Assembly (NCBI GenBank): GCA_910579425.1
Contig: CAJTVL010000077.1
Coordinates: forward strand, 1 to 18,037
DNA length: 18,037 nt
Source: an uncultured Lachnospiraceae bacterium
GTDB lineage: Bacteria > Bacillota > Clostridia > Lachnospirales > Lachnospiraceae
Reading direction: 5' to 3'
The first letter of the stretch is position 1. Each line of letters begins with the position of its first letter. The position numbers were made by a program, and so were the translations under genes. The notes beneath the pieces were generated by a model that saw only the letters and a list, made by a program, of their open reading frames with translations, was not told the DNA's origin and made no database searches. Positions 1 through 8,448 of this stretch are shown here, piece after piece.

Positions 1-326
1 CCGTTTCCGGGAATTCAAAATTTCCGACCAGGCCTTTGGAATGGATATCCTTTGTGCGGAAGAGGAAATACTGTCCCTGTTCCACAACATGTGCCATGTT
101 GTTGTAGGAGCAGTACCCCCTGTCGCCAATGTAGACATTTTTCCTGCCGGGGAGCGTCCCGTGCCGGTCCACGATGTCGCAGAATGCGCCAAATTCGTTT
201 TTTCATGCCCGGGCAGGAGGATGGCGTCCGTATAGATGTGTGCATCGAGGTCAAAAAAGGCATTAATATGTATGCTGTAGACACCGCTGGCGGAGCGGCC
301 GCACATTCCAGGGGATTTGTCAACCC
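1..326 (-). pseudogene. IS4-type DDE transposase fragment, frameshifted, left part outside window
   Basis: Read on the minus strand, one frame gives a stretch with SGVYSIHINAFFDLDAHIYT and then DAILLPGHEK. The next frame continues with NEFGAFCDIVDRHGTLPG, then YIGDRGYCSYNNMAHVVEQG and QYFLFRTKDIHSKGLVG. The DRGYxSYNNMAH block with a following basic strand is typical of the catalytic core of IS4-family (DDE_Tnp_1) transposases. The two frames join at a run of six T on the plus strand (198-203), where seven would restore one frame, so a single base is missing. The N-terminal part is absent: just upstream the frame reads a stop. The 3' part leaves the window. I see no terminal inverted repeat. 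This is a non-functional remnant marking the left edge of the mannan locus; the family assignment comes from motif recognition only. Confidence 0.72.
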
Positions 327-465
327 CCTTTTAAAAAACATAAAAAATAGTTAGACCTCAAAAAAGAATCTAACCATTTCAGATAGTTCGCTATTAACTT
401 AATGACATTGGGCGCTGAATTGTAATAATTTATCTACACTTTACCTGCAGCCTGCAGGAATTAAA
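327..465. other. intergenic spacer without a recognised gene
   Basis: An AT-rich spacer between the IS4 remnant and the first promoter. It contains CCTGCAG twice in tandem (444-450 and 451-457), the second copy forming the palindrome CCTGCAGG (451-458), just upstream of the -35 box. I see no coding frame with a ribosome binding site and no recognisable RNA gene. The tandem repeat could be a regulator site but nothing else supports that. Confidence 0.5.
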
Positions 466-495
466 TTGACATATTATTTGCCCCTACTCTATAAT
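466..495 (+). promoter_or_regulatory. sigma-A promoter for the GH106-like gene and regulator
   Basis: A consensus TTGACA (466-471) and a consensus TATAAT (490-495) are separated by 18 bases. The -10 box lies 44 bases before the likely ATG at 540. It is the only clear promoter upstream of the first cistron. The inverted repeat seen at the downstream ABC promoter is not repeated here. Confidence 0.8.
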
Positions 496-539
496 GGAAT
501 AACTAAATTAGAGAATAAACTGAGGAAGAGTTGCAGAGT

Positions 540-3500
540 ATGAAAGAATTTGATGCATTATTTAAAAATCCGGACAGTCGTTTTCGGGGAGCGCCTTTCT
601 GGGCATGGAATACTAAGTTGGAAAAAGAAAAACTGAAAAAGCAGATCGGCTATTTTAAGGAGATGGGCATGGGAGGCTTCCACATGCACAGCAGGACGGG
701 GCTGGATACACCTTACATGGAAGAAGAATTTCTTTCCATGATAAAGTTCTGCGTGGAGGAAGCAAAGGCCAATGATATGTATGCTTACCTTTATGACGAG
801 GACAGATGGCCCTCAGGGGCAGCAGGTGGGAAGGTGACGGTGAATGAGGCCTACCGAAGCCGTTATCTGGTACTGACACCCTTTTCCCAGGAACAGAGGA
901 AGGAGGAAGAAAGGGAATATTCCTCCTCGGCCCATGTCAGTGCAAATGGCGGCGGAAAGCTGGTGGCGGCTTATCGGATTTGCTGGAAGAACCGCAGGCT
1001 GGAGGATTATGAAAGGCTGCCTTTAGATGGGGAATTGCCTGAGGATTGCTGGCGGGTTTATCTGGAAACTGCTTCCGAAAGTCCGTGGTACAATAATCAG
1101 ACCTATGTGGATACCTTAAATCCCGAGGCAATCCGGGAATTTATCAGGCAAACCCATGAGAAATATTATGCGCTGTTAAAGGGGGATGTGGGAAAATGTG
1201 TACCTTCCATTTTTACGGATGAGCCTCAGTTTGCCCATAAGACGCTGCCGGGTGCGGCCCAGGAAAAGACAGATATCGTGCTGCCCTTTACAGAAAGCTT
1301 TGAGGAGCGGTATCGGAAGCAGTATGGGGAGAGCTTTTTTGACCGACTGCCGGAGGTGGTATGGGAACTGCCGGAAGGAGCCGGACATACGGTGAGGTAT
1401 CGGTATCATGAGCTCTTGGCGGAGCAGTTTGCCAGTGCCTTTGCAGATACGCTGGGAGAGTGGTGCAGGGAGCACGGACTTGCCCTTACCGGGCACATGA
1501 TGGAGGAGCCTACCCTGCGAAGCCAGACGGCGGCTTTGGGGGAAGCCATGCGTTCCTATCGCAGCTTTCAGCTTCCGGGGATAGATATGCTCTGTGATAA
1601 CCGAGAATATAATACTGCCAAACAGGCGCAGAGCGCGGCTCACCAGTATGGACGAGTCGGAGTTTTGAGCGAACTTTACGGGGTTACTGGCTGGAACTTT
1701 GATTTTCGCAGGCATAAGCTTCAGGGAGACTGGCAGGCGGCTTTGGGGGTAACTTTACGGGTACCTCATCTTTCCTGGATGAGTATGGCAGGAGAGGCCA
1801 AAAGGGATTATCCGGCATCGATCTTTTATCAGTCGCCTTGGTACCGGGAGTATCGGCTTTTGGAAGATCATTTTGCACGGCTTAACACTGTGTTGATGAG
1901 TGGAGAGCCTGTGGTAAAAATCGGAGTAATCCACCCAATTGAAAGTTATTGGCTGCATTACGGGCCGGAGGAGCTGAACGGACGGCTTTGCCAAGAGATG
2001 GAGGAGAGGTTTGCCAATTTGACAAGCTGGCTTCTTTTTGAGCATTTCGATTTTGATTTTATCGCAGAATCCCTTCTGCCAGAGTTGTGCGGAGCGTGTG
2101 ATGACCCCTGTATTAAGGTGGGTGAGATGTGCTATGATGCTGTGATCATACCGGCCTGCGAAACTTTACGGCACACGACGGTGAGGGAATTAAGGAGCTT
2201 TGCGGAAAGAGGCGGAAAAGTAATCCTTATGGGAAATCCGCCTTCCTGTCTGGACGGAGAGCCAAATGAGCATGCATCGGAGCCTGCAAAATGGAGTCTT
2301 TGCATTCCCTTTGAACGAAGTAGTCTCTGCAGTGTTCTGGAAGAATTTCGTTTAGTCCATATCTGCAACCAAAAGGGAGAGGAGGCGAAGGAGTGGATCT
2401 GCCAGCAAAGGAGACTGGAGCAGGATTTCTGGATTTTTGTGGCCAGAGGTATTGAGCAGGGAAATCCGGATGTGGAAAGAGCAGAAGAACTTACGATAAG
2501 CATACAGGGAGAATACGAAGCTTTTCAGTATCATACACTTACGGGGGCTGTCACGAAGGCGGATTGCAGCCGGATAGATGGCTGGACGCAGGTGAGTTCG
2601 CAGGCATGGGAGCATGACAGCTTTCTGCTCAGGTTTTGTCCTGCAGAAGAGAAAGAAAGCTTTCCGGTTTGTCAGGAAGATACGGTAAAAAACATAGCTG
2701 TTTTTGAAGAAAATCTGGGACAGCCGGATGCTTTTGTCCTGTCGGAGTCTAATGTGATGCTCCTTGACATGGCAGAATACCGCCTGGATGAGGGAGAATG
2801 GCAGGAGAGGGAAGAAATCTTAAGGATAGATGACGCGATCCGCAGAACACTTGGATATCCCGGAAGAATGGAGGCTGTGGCCCAGCCGTGGACGATCCGG
2901 AGTGAGAAGCCCTCTCATAAGGTGGAATTGAGATTCTGCATAGAAGCACAGCAGCCGGTTAACAAGGCACAGCTTGCGCTTGAGCTCGCGGAGGGGTGGG
3001 AGATCCTGGTAAACGGAGCGTCAGTTCCTTTAAGAGAGCAGGGCTATTTTGTGGATGAATGCATCAAAAAGGTGGAACTGCCCGACCTGCAGACAGGAAG
3101 CAATGAGCTGATGCTTCGGATTCCCTTTGGTGAAAAAACGAATTTGGAATGGTGTTATCTCCTGGGAGATTTTGGCGTGCAGATTTTGGGAGATGAGAGT
3201 CGGCTGACAGTACCGACAAAAAAGCTGTATTTTGGGGATTATACGGTACAGGGATTTCCTTTCTATGCCGGGAATATGGAGTATGTGTGTCAGATTCATA
3301 CTGAAAAAGGCCGTTACGGCCTGCGGGTGACCAAATTCCGCAGCCCTCTGCTGCGGGTATATGTGGATGGAAAAGACTGTGGAGTGATTATGACTGCGCC
3401 CTATGAAACAGAACTGGGAGCTTTGGAGGCAGGAGAACATGAAGTACGGCTCCTGTCCTATGGGAACAGGGCGAATGCCTTTGGAACCGTACATAATTGT

Positions 3501-3635
3501 AATGAAATGATTTCCTGGGGAGGTCCAAATACATGGCGGAGCACTGGAGATGAGTATGCATATGAATATCAGTTAAAACGGATGGGAATTCTGAAAGCTC
3601 CGGTGTTGGTGCGATATGAGGCGCAGGACAGATGA
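540..3635 (+). CDS. GH106-like glycoside hydrolase, cytoplasmic, substrate unknown
   Basis: A protein of about 1031 residues with no signal peptide. The N-terminal half looks like a (beta/alpha)8 glycosidase barrel, with PFWAWNTKLE near residue 20, GGFHMHSRTGL near 45 and YDEDRWPSGAAGG near 85, the pattern I associate with GH106 (alpha-L-rhamnosidase-type) proteins. Candidate catalytic acids are Glu228 (FTDEPQF) and Glu378 (LSELYG). From about 458 to 580 follows a Rossmann-like segment (KIGVIHPIESYW, then YDAVIIPAC and GGKVILMGNPP) resembling the GATase-like middle domain of large beta-galactosidases, then beta-sandwich domains to the end. ATG 540 is preferred over an upstream in-frame TTG at 531: GAGGAAG (522-528) is 11 bases from the ATG but only 2 from the TTG. 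The stop overlaps the regulator start (ATGA). In a mannan locus it may remove a non-mannose or 6-deoxy sugar cap; this is inference. Specificity cannot be read from the sequence. Confidence 0.75.
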   Translation: MKEFDALFKNPDSRFRGAPFWAWNTKLEKEKLKKQIGYFKEMGMGGFHMHSRTGLDTPYMEEEFLSMIKFCVEEAKANDMYAYLYDEDRWPSGAAGGKVTVNEAYRSRYLVLTPFSQEQRKEEEREYSSSAHVSANGGGKLVAAYRICWKNRRLEDYERLPLDGELPEDCWRVYLETASESPWYNNQTYVDTLNPEAIREFIRQTHEKYYALLKGDVGKCVPSIFTDEPQFAHKTLPGAAQEKTDIVLPFTESFEERYRKQYGESFFDRLPEVVWELPEGAGHTVRYRYHELLAEQFASAFADTLGEWCREHGLALTGHMMEEPTLRSQTAALGEAMRSYRSFQLPGIDMLCDNREYNTAKQAQSAAHQYGRVGVLSELYGVTGWNFDFRRHKLQGDWQAALGVTLRVPHLSWMSMAGEAKRDYPASIFYQSPWYREYRLLEDHFARLNTVLMSGEPVVKIGVIHPIESYWLHYGPEELNGRLCQEMEERFANLTSWLLFEHFDFDFIAESLLPELCGACDDPCIKVGEMCYDAVIIPACETLRHTTVRELRSFAERGGKVILMGNPPSCLDGEPNEHASEPAKWSLCIPFERSSLCSVLEEFRLVHICNQKGEEAKEWICQQRRLEQDFWIFVARGIEQGNPDVERAEELTISIQGEYEAFQYHTLTGAVTKADCSRIDGWTQVSSQAWEHDSFLLRFCPAEEKESFPVCQEDTVKNIAVFEENLGQPDAFVLSESNVMLLDMAEYRLDEGEWQEREEILRIDDAIRRTLGYPGRMEAVAQPWTIRSEKPSHKVELRFCIEAQQPVNKAQLALELAEGWEILVNGASVPLREQGYFVDECIKKVELPDLQTGSNELMLRIPFGEKTNLEWCYLLGDFGVQILGDESRLTVPTKKLYFGDYTVQGFPFYAGNMEYVCQIHTEKGRYGLRVTKFRSPLLRVYVDGKDCGVIMTAPYETELGALEAGEHEVRLLSYGNRANAFGTVHNCNEMISWGGPNTWRSTGDEYAYEYQLKRMGILKAPVLVRYEAQDR

Positions 3636-4768
3636 AAAAAGAACCTTTATACTTAAAAATATATAATGATTTGCTCCAGGGAATGCAGCAGGGAACATAT
3701 CCTGCGGGAAGCAGGTTGCCCTCTGAGAAAGAACTGTCACAGCAGTATGAGGTGAGCCGTATTACCAGTAAGAAAGCGCTGGAGATGCTTTCGGACAGAA
3801 ATTTGATTGCCAGAATGCCGGGAAAAGGCTCCTATGTGCTGGGTTCCGGCAGTGAGGGCGGAGAAGAAGAGTCCGGCTATGGCAGAGCAGGTAAATCTGT
3901 GAAAACAGGAAAGGGCAGTCAGTTGATCGGTGTTGTGTTTGACTCTTTTGGGTCGGCCTTTGGCTGTGATCTACTTTCCGGAATAGAGCGGGAATGCAGG
4001 CGTCTGAAAGCTTATCCCGTATTGAAATGTACTTATGGAAATATGGAAGAGGAAACCAGAGCTATAGAGGAGCTGATCGCCCTTGGTGTATCAGGAATTC
4101 TCCTCATGTGTGCCCAGGGGGAGGTTTACAGCGAGACGGTGCTTAGACTTTCTGTGGAAAAATTCCCCATCGTACTGGTGGACAGGGAGTTAAAGGGACT
4201 TCCTATTCCTTTTGTGGGAACAGATAATTATAGCGCCGCTAAGGAACTGGTGGAAAACTTGTTCCGAAAGGGCCATATCAATATTTGCTTTCTATCGCAC
4301 CCTTTTATGAGAACCTCGTCGGTGGAAGCCAGATTTAACGGTTTCAGAGATGGGCATCTGTTGCATAATCTGCCAACCAACGAGAAGATGTGGATTACTG
4401 ATATTGGCTCCATGCTTCCTACACCTGATGAAGGTGAGGTGGCAGAGTATGAAGACATTAGGAGGATTGAGAAATTTGTGAAAGAAAATCCACAGATTAC
4501 AGGCTTTTTTGCTGTGGACCACACGATTGGTGTGATGGTATACAAAATCCTGAAAAAAATGGGACTGGAGCAGGAAAAAGAAGTGGTATTCTTTGATGGC
4601 CCGGATGAGGCAAACAACTCAAATCCTATCTTTACTCATGTGATGCAGGGCGAGTATCTGATGGGTGTTCAGGCGGTAAAGTGCCTGCTGGATCGGATTT
4701 CCGGAAGAAAAGTGTCAGAGGTCACTTATGTGCCTTATCAGATTGTATGTGGGAATAAAATGAAATAA
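3632..4768 (+). CDS. GntR-HTH / LacI-type sensor transcriptional regulator
   Basis: A 378-residue protein. Residues 1-70 form a GntR-type winged helix: PLYLKIYNDL at the start, LPSEKELSQQYEVSRITSKK (29-48) as the helix-turn-helix, and a wing ending in GKGSYVL. A glycine-, lysine- and glutamate-rich linker covers about 71-96. Residues 97-378 form a LacI/periplasmic-binding-protein fold, with QLIGVVFDSFGSAFG, a VDRE strand, VGTDNYSAA and ITGFFAVDHTIGVMVYKIL. This AraR-like architecture usually means a sugar-responsive repressor. The start codon overlaps the stop of the GH106-like gene, so the two are translationally coupled and transcribed from 466-495. A terminator follows at once. The next operon begins with a promoter holding an inverted repeat, the most likely target of this protein. 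The inducer is inferred to be a mannose oligosaccharide or a product of the locus. Confidence 0.9.
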   Translation: MKKEPLYLKIYNDLLQGMQQGTYPAGSRLPSEKELSQQYEVSRITSKKALEMLSDRNLIARMPGKGSYVLGSGSEGGEEESGYGRAGKSVKTGKGSQLIGVVFDSFGSAFGCDLLSGIERECRRLKAYPVLKCTYGNMEEETRAIEELIALGVSGILLMCAQGEVYSETVLRLSVEKFPIVLVDRELKGLPIPFVGTDNYSAAKELVENLFRKGHINICFLSHPFMRTSSVEARFNGFRDGHLLHNLPTNEKMWITDIGSMLPTPDEGEVAEYEDIRRIEKFVKENPQITGFFAVDHTIGVMVYKILKKMGLEQEKEVVFFDGPDEANNSNPIFTHVMQGEYLMGVQAVKCLLDRISGRKVSEVTYVPYQIVCGNKMK

Positions 4769-4777
4769 TAAAAGTAG

Positions 4778-4811
4778 AGCTGCCATGTAGAAGCATACAG
4801 GCAGCTTTTTT
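4778..4811 (+). terminator. rho-independent terminator after the regulator gene
   Basis: AGCTGCC (4778-4784) pairs with GGCAGCT (4800-4806). An inner TGTA/TACA pairing extends the stem past one unpaired A, and the hairpin runs straight into a T-tract ending at 4811. It starts 9 bases after the regulator stop codon and separates the regulator unit from the ABC/GH operon. Confidence 0.88.
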
Positions 4812-4999
4812 AACAATAGTGAGTGAAAAAAACAGATATATCATATATTTCAATCTGGCGTTGATCAAATAGTGTTCGAAATGCTCATAGTTTTCTTGAT
4901 TTTCCTTTTAAAAGAATAAAAAATGCAGAATATAAAAATCACAAAATGGAAATTTATCTCATAAAAATATTTTTAGTAAGAAAAAAATATAAAAATATA
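4812..4999. other. AT-rich upstream region of the ABC/GH operon
   Basis: A strongly A/T-biased stretch between the terminator and the operon promoter. No open frame of convincing length or ribosome binding site is present. ATATATCATATAT near 4836-4848 resembles the half-sites of the repeat in the promoter and could be a distal regulator contact. A-tracts at about 4909-4990 may act as an upstream element for RNA polymerase. Both points are inference. Confidence 0.4.
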
Positions 5000-5028
5000 T
5001 TGACATATCATTATATGATATATATAAT
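5000..5028 (+). promoter_or_regulatory. sigma-A promoter of the mannan ABC/GH operon
   Basis: A perfect TTGACA (5000-5005) and a perfect TATAAT (5023-5028) are separated by 17 bases, the optimal spacing. It lies 60 bases before the first permease start and is followed by a normal ribosome binding region (GGAAAGAGGGGG, about 5071-5082). Such a strong promoter in front of a catabolic operon implies tight repression when substrate is absent, which fits the operator-like repeat between its boxes. Confidence 0.88.
5005..5021. promoter_or_regulatory. candidate operator: inverted repeat between -35 and -10
   Basis: ATATCAT (5005-5011), three bases, then ATGATAT (5015-5021): a perfect 7-base inverted repeat lying between the -35 and -10 boxes. 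Binding there would block RNA polymerase. The adjacent GntR/LacI-type regulator is the obvious candidate. In AT-rich DNA a repeat like this has some chance of arising without function. Confidence 0.55.
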
Positions 5029-5040
5029 TAGAACAATTAA

Positions 5041-5057
5041 ATGATATATTATATGAC
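5041..5057. promoter_or_regulatory. possible second regulator site downstream of the promoter
   Basis: ATGATATATTATATGAC repeats the ATGATAT half-site found at 5015-5021, with 26 bases between the two starts, and contains a partial inverted ATAT match. It lies in the expected 5' leader of the operon. It may be an auxiliary operator for the same protein, but the match is loose and the region is AT-rich. Confidence 0.3.
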
Positions 5058-5087
5058 AATGGGGTTAAGAGGAAAGAGGGGGTATGC

Positions 5088-5981
5088 ATGAAAAGAAGAG
5101 AAAAGGCTGTAGAAGAAAAGGTAGTAGGAAAACAAGACAAAATGGGCAGGTTGTTTGTATCGCCTCCGGTTCTGCTGTTTCTGGTATTTACCCTGCTCCC
5201 TATGATCATGGCAATCGCATTAAGCTTTACACGGTATGATATTATTAATCCGCCCAAATTCGTCGGGCTGGCTAATTTTAAGAAGATGGTAGGCGATGAG
5301 TTTTTTTGGATCTCCATGAAAAATACCTGTGTATATACGATCATGTATGTGCCGGCCGGACTTTTACTTTCTCTGGGGGCGGCAATGTTCCTCAATGCGG
5401 AGCAAAAATTTGTAGGATTATTCCGGACGTTGTTTTATCTTCCGGTGCTTTCCTCCACAGTTGCCACTGCAACCCTATGGTTCTGGATACTGAATCCCCA
5501 GCTTGGCTTGCTGAATGGTGTTCTGGGACTGTTCGGCATCAGCGGAAGAGCCTGGCTGTATGATTCCAAATTGGCCATGTTTTCTATTGTACTTATGAGT
5601 CTTTGGGCAGGTTTTGGAGGAAATATGATGATATTCTTAGCAGGCCTTAAGGGAATTCCTGCCATCTATTATGAAGCAGCTCAGATTGAAGGGGCAAATA
5701 AATGGCAGATGTTTACAAAAATTACAATTCCCTCCATTACAAAAACTACATTTCTGGTATCCACTATGCTGATCATCGGGACTTTTCAGGTGTTTGACCA
5801 GGCGTTTGTGTTAACAAAGGGAGGGCCGGGAAACGCCACGATCACTATTGTTTACTATATTTATAATAACGGTTTTAACAACCTTAACATGGGATATGCC
5901 TCCAGTATTTCACTGGTATTGTTTGCGATCATCCTGATCATGACGGTACTGAACAGTAAAATTAATAAGGCAGATATATAA
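5088..5981 (+). CDS. ABC sugar transporter permease, MalF/UgpA type
   Basis: A 297-residue membrane protein with six probable membrane segments (about 23-46, 82-102, 111-134, 162-187, 222-242 and 270-288). The cytoplasmic EAA loop at 195-215 reads YEAAQIEGANKWQMF and continues to TIP, the docking site for the ATPase subunit in carbohydrate uptake (CUT1) importers. TKGGPGNAT in the last periplasmic loop is typical of the family. It is the first gene of the operon and pairs with the permease that follows. No ATPase gene lies nearby, so energy probably comes from a shared MsmX-type ATPase encoded elsewhere. The inferred cargo is mannose oligosaccharides released by the surface GH76. Confidence 0.93.
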   Translation: MKRREKAVEEKVVGKQDKMGRLFVSPPVLLFLVFTLLPMIMAIALSFTRYDIINPPKFVGLANFKKMVGDEFFWISMKNTCVYTIMYVPAGLLLSLGAAMFLNAEQKFVGLFRTLFYLPVLSSTVATATLWFWILNPQLGLLNGVLGLFGISGRAWLYDSKLAMFSIVLMSLWAGFGGNMMIFLAGLKGIPAIYYEAAQIEGANKWQMFTKITIPSITKTTFLVSTMLIIGTFQVFDQAFVLTKGGPGNATITIVYYIYNNGFNNLNMGYASSISLVLFAIILIMTVLNSKINKADI

Positions 5982-6057
5982 TAATCAAAAGTTTTCACTC
6001 GGCAAATTTATATCTTGATAGCTTGATTTGTGAGGATTAATAGTATGGAGGTTAAGT

Positions 6058-6933
6058 ATGAACAGGAGAATGGTAAAGAGAGTAAAAAGCGTATTTTGGT
6101 ACATTGGTGCAATTATCATATCTTTGATAACAGTATACCCATTTCTTTGGATGATAGCTACATCCTTTAAACCGGAGGGGGAGATTTATTCCAACTCCCT
6201 GTCGCTGGTTTCTAAACAGTTTTCAATTGATAATTACAAAAAGGTGTTTGATACCATACCTTTTGCAAGATACTTTATGAATTCTCTGTTTCTCGCGGTG
6301 GCCGGTGTAGTGACAAATATTTTTTTGGGAGCACTGGCAGGATATTCTTATGCCAAGCTGAAATTTAAAGGACGGAAAGCTACCTTTTCCCTTCTGCTGT
6401 CGTCCATGATGATTCCAGGAGTGGTTACTATGATTCCTCAGTTTCTGGTACTTAAAAATTTTCCTCTGATAGGTGGAAACAATATTTTTGGTCAGGGAGG
6501 GCAGGGATTTATTAATCATTATGCGGCTATCGTGCTGCCCGGTGCAGTGGGAGCCTATGCAGTTTTCTTTATGAAACAGTTTTTTGAGACACTGCCTGAC
6601 GATCTGGCGGAGGCGGCTCGAATGGATGGGTGTAGTGAGTTTCGGATTTTTTGGAATATTTACCTGCCTCTGATATTACCGGCAGCGATCACTCTGGGGA
6701 TTATGACCTTCCAGTCAGGGTGGAACAGCTTCATGTGGCCAATGATTGTGTTAAACTCGAAAGATATGATGACGATTCAAGTGGGCCTTTCCACATTTCA
6801 GTATCAGTATAACACCATGTATGGCCCGTTGATGGCGGGAACGGTGATATCAACTATACCTACATTGCTGGTATTTATCTTTGCTCAGAAATACTACATA
6901 CAGGGTATTGCCTTCAGCGGCGGAAAAGAATAA
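6058..6933 (+). CDS. ABC sugar transporter permease, MalG/UgpE type
   Basis: A 291-residue membrane protein, the second half of the permease pair. An N-terminal membrane helix (about 12-35) ends in SFKPEGEIY, the usual opening of MalG-type subunits. The EAA loop at 183-204 reads LAEAARMDGCSEFRIFWNIY followed by LP, and the C-terminus ends FAQKYYIQGIAFSGGKE in family style. GGAGG at 6047-6051 is well placed for ATG 6058. The 76-base gap after the first permease holds no terminator that I can see. Confidence 0.93.
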   Translation: MNRRMVKRVKSVFWYIGAIIISLITVYPFLWMIATSFKPEGEIYSNSLSLVSKQFSIDNYKKVFDTIPFARYFMNSLFLAVAGVVTNIFLGALAGYSYAKLKFKGRKATFSLLLSSMMIPGVVTMIPQFLVLKNFPLIGGNNIFGQGGQGFINHYAAIVLPGAVGAYAVFFMKQFFETLPDDLAEAARMDGCSEFRIFWNIYLPLILPAAITLGIMTFQSGWNSFMWPMIVLNSKDMMTIQVGLSTFQYQYNTMYGPLMAGTVISTIPTLLVFIFAQKYYIQGIAFSGGKE

Positions 6934-7057
6934 AGAGAAACCAATGCCAGAAAGGCAGTCGATATGGTTGGCGGTTTTGGCTTTGGATAGAGGTCGGGTG
7001 AAATTTTTTGCCTGAAAGACAACAGGATTGTGCGTAATGCACGGAAGGGAGATTAGT

Positions 7058-8428
7058 ATGAAAAGAAAATTGTTGGCAGGATTACTTGTCGCAGCACTAT
7101 CGGTGGCAGCACTCACAGGATGTGGTGGAAATGCGGGTGAAGCATCCAAAGGGAGCGGTTCGGATACGGGCGGTACATCCTCCGGGGAAGTGAAGGAAAA
7201 CGATAGTGCGGAAGGGTCTCAAGCAGCGGATGAATCCGTTGCAGGGAGCGGAGATGTGATTGAGCTTACCATGTGGGGATCCTGGGGAGGAGATCAGGTT
7301 GGCCAGTTGGAGAAGCAACTTGAGAATTTCAACACTTCCCAGAGTCAGTACCATGTAACTTATGCGGTACAGGATAGTATGGAGCAGAAACTCCTGACAG
7401 CCATTGCAAGTAATGAGGTGCCGGATATTGTTCTTTGGGACAGATTCAATACAGGCGTGTATGCTCCGAAAGGCGCCCTGGCATCATTGGATGATTATAT
7501 TGCAAAGGACAACATAGATATGTCTCAGTTTTATGCTCCGGCCGTAGATGAGCTGACTTCCGGTGGTGTAGTGTATGGAATTCCTCTTACAGTTGATTCC
7601 AGAATACTGTTTTATAACAAAGATATGTTAGAGGAAGCGGGAGTGGATCCGGCCTCCATTACGGACTGGGACAGCTTAAGGGAGGCTGCCATCAAGCTGA
7701 CGAAATGGGATGGAGACATGCTGGTGCAGTCAGGATTTTCCCTGAAGGATGTGGGCCTCTTTAATAACTGGATCGGACAGGCCGGCGGAAAAATGATCGA
7801 TGACAGTACGAATCCTCCAACCGTCGCATTTAATACAGAGGCAGGTCTTAAGGTGCTGGAATACTGGAATCAGCTTTTGAATGAAGATAAGGTTTATCAA
7901 TTGGGATTTGAGGATGGCTTCGGTGGAGACGGCTTTAAGGCAGGAAAAGTTGCCATTACATTTAACGGTCCATGGACTCTGGAATCCTATAAGGAAGCAG
8001 GACTGAATTTTGGAGTGATCGAACAGCCCGAAGGGTATAATGGAGAAAAGTCAGCCATGATGGGCGGCTTCGGTTTGATCATTCCCAACGGTGCGAAAAA
8101 TGCTGATGCGGCGTGGGAGTTCATTAAATGGTGGACAATGCAGCCTGAAAACGGCGTGGAGTTCTGCAAGATCAGTGGAAACCTTCCTGCTAATGTCAAT
8201 GCAGCAAAGGATCCTTATTTCATGGATGATGAAATCCTGAAAGTGTTTTCTGAGACTATGGAATATGCAGGAATCCGTTCTAAGGTGTTTGGATATTCCG
8301 ACTTAGAGGGACTGGCACTGATTCCTCAGCTCCAGAAATATGTAGCTGGTGAAATTACGGCGCAGGAAGCTTTGGACAATGCGGAGAAGCAGGGAAATCA
8401 GATTTTAAGCGATGCTGCACAGCAGTAA
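7058..8428 (+). CDS. ABC sugar-binding lipoprotein, CUT1 family
   Basis: A 456-residue extracellular substrate-binding protein. ATG 7058 is chosen over an in-frame GTG at 7028 because it follows GGAAGGGAG (7043-7051) and opens a proper signal peptide: a KRK N-region, a hydrophobic core and the lipobox LTGC with the lipidated Cys22. A low-complexity Gly/Ser/Glu linker (about 23-65) holds the binding domain away from the membrane. The mature fold begins IELTMWGSWGGDQ and has SNEVPDIVLWDRF near 118-130, YGIPLTVDSRILFYNKDM and AITFNGPWTLESYK, all typical of the family 1 sugar-binding proteins. It follows the permeases rather than preceding them. A strong hairpin directly downstream may stabilise this part of the message. 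The ligand is inferred from the neighbouring mannanases. Confidence 0.93.
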   Translation: MKRKLLAGLLVAALSVAALTGCGGNAGEASKGSGSDTGGTSSGEVKENDSAEGSQAADESVAGSGDVIELTMWGSWGGDQVGQLEKQLENFNTSQSQYHVTYAVQDSMEQKLLTAIASNEVPDIVLWDRFNTGVYAPKGALASLDDYIAKDNIDMSQFYAPAVDELTSGGVVYGIPLTVDSRILFYNKDMLEEAGVDPASITDWDSLREAAIKLTKWDGDMLVQSGFSLKDVGLFNNWIGQAGGKMIDDSTNPPTVAFNTEAGLKVLEYWNQLLNEDKVYQLGFEDGFGGDGFKAGKVAITFNGPWTLESYKEAGLNFGVIEQPEGYNGEKSAMMGGFGLIIPNGAKNADAAWEFIKWWTMQPENGVEFCKISGNLPANVNAAKDPYFMDDEILKVFSETMEYAGIRSKVFGYSDLEGLALIPQLQKYVAGEITAQEALDNAEKQGNQILSDAAQQ

Positions 8429-8448
8429 AAGTTTGTTATATAAGGAAA

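Noticed and set aside
41..354. Plus-strand open frames of 64 and 100 codons over the left edge
   Set aside because: They are the complement of the IS4 transposase coding trace on the minus strand and have no ribosome binding site.
444..458. Tandem CCTGCAG with an embedded palindrome upstream of the first promoter
   Set aside because: Short, single occurrence, and no similar element at the other promoter; not enough to call an operator.
6934..7057. Possible regulatory element in the 124-base gap before the binding-protein gene, including GTGC-gtaat-GCAC
   Set aside because: Only a 4-base inverted repeat next to the ribosome binding site; no T-tract, promoter or conserved riboswitch pattern seen.
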